The notes under the pieces: model-generated
What the model saw: only the letters and a program-made list of their open reading frames with translations
Told to the model about the DNA's origin: nothing
Databases searched by the model: none
Source: Chitinophagales bacterium
GTDB lineage: Bacteria; Bacteroidota; Bacteroidia; Chitinophagales; JADIYW01
Length of the DNA stretch: 64,000 nt
Direction of reading: 5' to 3'
Assembly: GCA_019694955.1 (NCBI GenBank)
Contig: JAIBAX010000006.1
Coordinates: 1-64,000 of the forward strand
Translations under genes and position numbers: made by a program
Shown here: positions 60,499 to 64,000 of the stretch, piece after piece
Numbering within the stretch: position 1 is the stretch's first letter
How the letters are laid out: every line of letters starts with the position of its first letter

Positions 60499-63081
60499 AT
60501 GGAACAAGAAGAGGAAAGGAGAGGGAATATTATCCTCATAAATATTGAAGATGAAATGAAAACCGCCTACATCGATTACTCGATGTCGGTCATTGTGGCG
60601 CGTGCTTTACCTGATGTGAGAGATGGGCTAAAACCCGTACATAGAAGGGTATTATTCGGTATGCGCGAGTTGGGTTTAGCTTCTAATAAACCTTATAAAA
60701 AATCGGCAAGAATCGTAGGGGAGGTACTCGGTAAGTATCACCCACATGGTGATTCATCCGTTTATGACACGATGGTACGTATGGCACAAGATTGGACTTT
60801 ACGCTACCCACTTGTAGATGGACAAGGTAACTTTGGCTCTGTCGATGGAGATAGCCCGGCAGCCATGCGTTACACCGAAGCAAGATTCAAAAAAATAGCC
60901 GAGGAAATCATGGAAGACCTCGACAAAGATACAGTTGATTTTCAACTTAACTTTGACGATACACTGGAAGAGCCAACTGTTATGCCTACCCGGATACCAC
61001 AGCTATTGGTTAACGGAGCAACCGGTATTGCAGTAGGTATGGCCACAAATATGTTGCCACACAACCTCACCGAAGTAATCGATGGTACAATAGCATATAT
61101 CGATAATAAAGATATCTCCATTGATGAGTTATCCCAGTTCATTAAAGCTCCGGATTTCCCTACGGGAGGTACCATTTATGGCATCTCAGGCATAAAAGAA
61201 GCATATCATACAGGAAGAGGAAAGGTAAAGTTGAGAGCAAAGGCCACCATTGAGGAAGATAAGAGTGGCAGGATGCAAATCATCGTTACTGAAATTCCCT
61301 ACCAGGTCAATAAAGCCCTCATGATTAAGCGTACCGCAGATCTCGTCAATGAGAAGAAAATTGACGGCATCGTAGAAATTCGTGACGAATCAGACAGAAA
61401 TGGTTATAGAGTAGTATATGATTTGCGTAGAGATGCCAATCCAAATGTGGTACTGAATAACCTCTACGCGCATACCGATCTTCAGACATCTTACGGTATC
61501 AATAATATCGCCTTGGTGAACGGTAGACCTATGGTCTTGAATCTTAAAGACCTGATAAAGTACTTTGTTGAGTTCAGACATGAAGTCGTTATCAGGAGGA
61601 CAAAATACGAATTAGATCAAGCAGAAAAGAGAGCGCATATATTAGAAGGGTTATTGATAGCGCTGGATCATTTGGATGAAGTAATTGCATTGATACGTGC
61701 TTCCGCAGATGCCGAAATCGCCAAGGCTGGATTGATGAGTACCTTCCAACTCTCCGAAATTCAATCTAAAGCCATTCTGGAAATGCGTTTACAGCGCCTG
61801 ACAGGTTTGGAACGCGATAAAATCAAACAAGAGTACAAGGAAATCATGGAGTTGATTGCGAAACTCAAGGAAATCCTTGACCGTGAAGACCTAAGGATGC
61901 AAATTATTAAGGACGAGTTGTTGGAAGTGCAAAAGAAGTTTGGTGATGCCCGCCGTACCGAAATCATCATGCAAGGAGACGATATGAACATGGAAGACTT
62001 CATATCTGATGATGATATGGTGGTGACAATCAGTCATTTAGGATATATAAAAAGGACGTCACTAGCAGAGTATAAAGTGCAGAACAGAGGTGGGAGAGGT
62101 TCTATCGGTGGCAAAACCCGCGATGAAGATTTTATTGAACACCTGTTTTCAGCAACGGCACATAATTATATCCTTTTGTTTACAGAGCAGGGTAGGTGTT
62201 TTTGGTTACGTGTATATGAAATTCCGGAAGGTTCTAAAACATCTAAAGGAAGACCCATCCAAAATGTCATCAGCATACCAAACGACGATAAAATACGTGC
62301 CTACATTTGTATTAAAGATTTAAAAGACAAAGAATTTTTAGAAAGCCATTATATTATTATGGCGACAAAAAAAGGCGTAGTCAAGAAAACTTCCGTAGCA
62401 GAATATAGTCGCCCGAGAACCAATGGTATCAATGCCATCACGATCAGAGAAGGGGACGAGTTGCTTACTGCTGCTTTGACAAATGGCAATAGCGAAATCT
62501 TATTGGGCAGTAAAGCAGGATATGCAGTTAGGTTCCATGAAGCAGATGCACGTTCTATTGGTAGAACAGGTTCAGGCGTGAAAGGCATGACCTTGCGAAG
62601 TGAGAGCGATGAAGTGGTTGGCATGGTTTGTGTAGATAGTAGTGAAACAAAAAACCAACAAGTTCTTGTAGTATCTGAAACAGGTTTCGGGAAACGCACT
62701 TGGTTAGATGAACCGGATACAGGTGAGGCGGTGTATAGAGTGACCTCCAGAGGCGGAAAAGGTGTTAAAACCATTAACGTTACTGAACGCACCGGCAACC
62801 TAATTGCCATCATGAGTGTAAATGACACCGATGATTTAATGATCATAAGTCGCTCAGGATTAGCTATTAGGATATCATTAGATGGAGTAGGGGTTAAAGG
62901 AAGAGCAACGCAAGGAGTGAGCCTCATTAAGTTAAAAGGAGAAGATGCGATTGCTGCCATTACCAAAGTGCCTAGAGAAGAGGAAGAAGAAGAAGTAATT
63001 ACGGATGAAAATTCTTTAGAAGGAGATGTAAATAATCAATCAGAATCTACTGATAACGTTGAAGATGTGAATAACGAGTAA
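60499..63081 (+). CDS. gyrA: DNA gyrase subunit A
   Basis: An 860-residue type II topoisomerase subunit that cuts and rejoins DNA during negative supercoiling. [20 protein letters not shown], then [12 protein letters not shown] opens the winged-helix domain. [12 protein letters not shown] holds Ser86 and Asp90, the positions of E. coli Ser83 and Asp87, both in the quinolone-sensitive form. AAMRYTE carries the catalytic Tyr125. The C-terminal beta-pinwheel includes [11 protein letters not shown], a good GyrA-box, which supports gyrase over ParC. The last 35 residues are strongly acidic (EEEEEEV and on), a tail known to tune supercoiling in other gyrases. Confidence 0.97.
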   Translation: MEQEEERRGNIILINIEDEMKTAYIDYSMSVIVARALPDVRDGLKPVHRRVLFGMRELGLASNKPYKKSARIVGEVLGKYHPHGDSSVYDTMVRMAQDWTLRYPLVDGQGNFGSVDGDSPAAMRYTEARFKKIAEEIMEDLDKDTVDFQLNFDDTLEEPTVMPTRIPQLLVNGATGIAVGMATNMLPHNLTEVIDGTIAYIDNKDISIDELSQFIKAPDFPTGGTIYGISGIKEAYHTGRGKVKLRAKATIEEDKSGRMQIIVTEIPYQVNKALMIKRTADLVNEKKIDGIVEIRDESDRNGYRVVYDLRRDANPNVVLNNLYAHTDLQTSYGINNIALVNGRPMVLNLKDLIKYFVEFRHEVVIRRTKYELDQAEKRAHILEGLLIALDHLDEVIALIRASADAEIAKAGLMSTFQLSEIQSKAILEMRLQRLTGLERDKIKQEYKEIMELIAKLKEILDREDLRMQIIKDELLEVQKKFGDARRTEIIMQGDDMNMEDFISDDDMVVTISHLGYIKRTSLAEYKVQNRGGRGSIGGKTRDEDFIEHLFSATAHNYILLFTEQGRCFWLRVYEIPEGSKTSKGRPIQNVISIPNDDKIRAYICIKDLKDKEFLESHYIIMATKKGVVKKTSVAEYSRPRTNGINAITIREGDELLTAALTNGNSEILLGSKAGYAVRFHEADARSIGRTGSGVKGMTLRSESDEVVGMVCVDSSETKNQQVLVVSETGFGKRTWLDEPDTGEAVYRVTSRGGKGVKTINVTERTGNLIAIMSVNDTDDLMIISRSGLAIRISLDGVGVKGRATQGVSLIKLKGEDAIAAITKVPREEEEEEVITDENSLEGDVNNQSESTDNVEDVNNE

Positions 63082-63198
63082 TATTTATTATTTAATTAAA
63101 TGATTATAAGTAATTGATTTTTAATATTTAATAACTGTTTTTTAGAATAATAAATATTTAAATTTAAAATTAACTTTAAACTATATAAAACATTGGTA

Positions 63199-64000
63199 AT
63201 GAGAAAATTATTTATTTGTTTATTGAGTTTTGCTTCAATAACATTGCATGCTCAAAAAATGAAGGTCAATTCTGCCAGCTATGCCTTGGAAACAGGCAAT
63301 GTAGCGGATGCAAAAAAGAATATCGATGAAGCCGCTAATAATCCGGAGAGTGCGGCGCAAGCCAAGACATGGATGGTGAAAGGAGATGTTTACACAGCAA
63401 TCTACACGATGCAGCAACCGGTGAATCTATTCAAAGACAATCCTAACGCTTTATTCGAAGCAGAAAGCGCTTATAAAAAAGGGTATGAGTTGGAATTAAA
63501 AAAGAAAGGAGATTATACACCTAAATTTACCGATGTCAAAAATTTTATGGTCACAGAAGGTGCCAATCTTTTTGACAAAGATAAGTTTGAACAAGCTTAT
63601 AAGTACCTGAATGCCAGCCGAGAATTGAACTTATGGATGATGCAGCAAGGTCTTGATAAAACGTTTGATACAATTGCGTCCTTATATACAGCATATGCTG
63701 CCGGAAACTATGGAAATAATGTTGCGGCAAATGCAATTTATGAAGAATTGGTATACAAATATAAAGTACCTATGATGGAACCTTATAGCCAATTACTAGA
63801 CGCTTACATCTTGGAGAAAAACCCTAAGACGGAAGAGCTATTGACCATTGCACGTGCTAAGTTTCCGGAAGATAAGAATATCATGATTTCGGAAATCAAT
63901 TATTTTCTTTCAAAAGGAGAAAGCGAAAAAATCATCAATAAAATTAAAGATGCTATAAAGGTGGAGCCAAATAACGAAACTTTCTATTTCGTATTGGGCA
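63199..64000 (+). CDS. Exported TPR-type protein, 5' part only
   Basis: The frame starts at ATG 63199 and stays open to the right edge (267 codons). Residues 1-19 form a signal peptide (LFICLLSFASITLHAQ). The mature part is helical with repeat-like pairs: SASYALETGNVADAKKNIDE, LFEAESAYKKGYELELKKKG, NLFDKDKFEQAYKYLNASRE and NKIKDAIKVEPNNETFYFVL, as in tetratricopeptide repeats. Such proteins after gyrA are common in Bacteroidota. It probably acts in the periplasm as a scaffold; no partner is evident. The stop lies beyond the window. Confidence 0.8.
   Translation, partial: MRKLFICLLSFASITLHAQKMKVNSASYALETGNVADAKKNIDEAANNPESAAQAKTWMVKGDVYTAIYTMQQPVNLFKDNPNALFEAESAYKKGYELELKKKGDYTPKFTDVKNFMVTEGANLFDKDKFEQAYKYLNASRELNLWMMQQGLDKTFDTIASLYTAYAAGNYGNNVAANAIYEELVYKYKVPMMEPYSQLLDAYILEKNPKTEELLTIARAKFPEDKNIMISEINYFLSKGESEKIINKIKDAIKVEPNNETFYFVLG

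Noticed and set aside
62349-62966. 205-residue open frame on the minus strand
   Set aside because: It lies entirely within gyrA and its sequence is low-complexity Pro/Ser/Thr/Val, typical of the reverse of a real gene.

Overview
The window looks like chromosome of a low-GC member of the phylum Bacteroidota, probably from the Chitinophagia/Saprospiria side rather than a gut Bacteroides, although the family cannot be fixed from sequence alone. The evidence is a Por/type IX sorting domain on a secreted protein, many promoters of the form TTTG-N(18-21)-TAnnTTTG, an ABC permease fused to an M1 aminopeptidase, many small lipoproteins, PASTA and TonB-C proteins typical of the phylum, and noncoding DNA filled with short dispersed repeats. 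I found no rRNA, tRNA, CRISPR array, phage or intact insertion sequence.

Layout. 1-4784 holds envelope genes: the end of an OmpA-type protein, a tiny lipoprotein, a membrane protein joined to a thioredoxin-like domain, a PASTA protein and a T9SS-sorted protein. 4785-10744 has a broken ParD antitoxin and a four-gene DUF2975 / HTH / ABC ATPase / permease-M1 peptidase cassette. 10833-18835 is mixed: a DUF3298 lipoprotein, a fatty acid hydroxylase-like protein, a FemAB/GNAT protein, a MarR regulator divergent from a PTPLA/HACD-type dehydratase, a two-domain FabG and a rhomboid protease. 19146-25586 holds an aminotransferase, an L,D-transpeptidase, a Kir-type channel, a Cys-less alkyltransferase-like protein, GcvT and an LpxD-like acyltransferase. 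25994-35871 has a MATE pump, a class A-like serine hydrolase, a pyrE-DUF445-prfB-arsC operon (prfB with a programmed frameshift), a Nudix hydrolase, a methyltransferase and the three-gene proton-translocating transhydrogenase.

36000-41200 contains small orphan genes, TfoX and DUF1569 genes, pyrG, and then about 1.1 kb of noncoding DNA built from shuffled repeat modules. 41205-50969 is a plus-strand stretch: an M13 peptidase, then acyl-CoA carboxylase, M42 peptidase, UbiA-like protein, both subunits of a 3-oxoacid CoA-transferase, a PabC-like enzyme, a photolyase interrupted by one TGA, and a small membrane-anchored protein. 51176-63081 holds a second hydroxylase-like protein, a CASTOR/POLLUX-type channel, an archaemetzincin lipoprotein, a phosphatase overlapping mqnA (futalosine menaquinone pathway), asparaginase, an OB-fold protein, a c-type cytochrome-like lipoprotein, YceI, TonB-C and gyrA. 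A TPR protein runs off the right edge.

Most genes are housekeeping or metabolic. The parts that a standard annotation would miss are mainly noncoding or broken: the modular hairpin array at 40120-41155; a 55-base stem-loop element in two copies with compensating base changes; the prfB frameshift; the photolyase stop; the ParD remnant; several promoters placed so close to start codons that the mRNA should be leaderless; and families of short repeats shared between distant intergenic regions.
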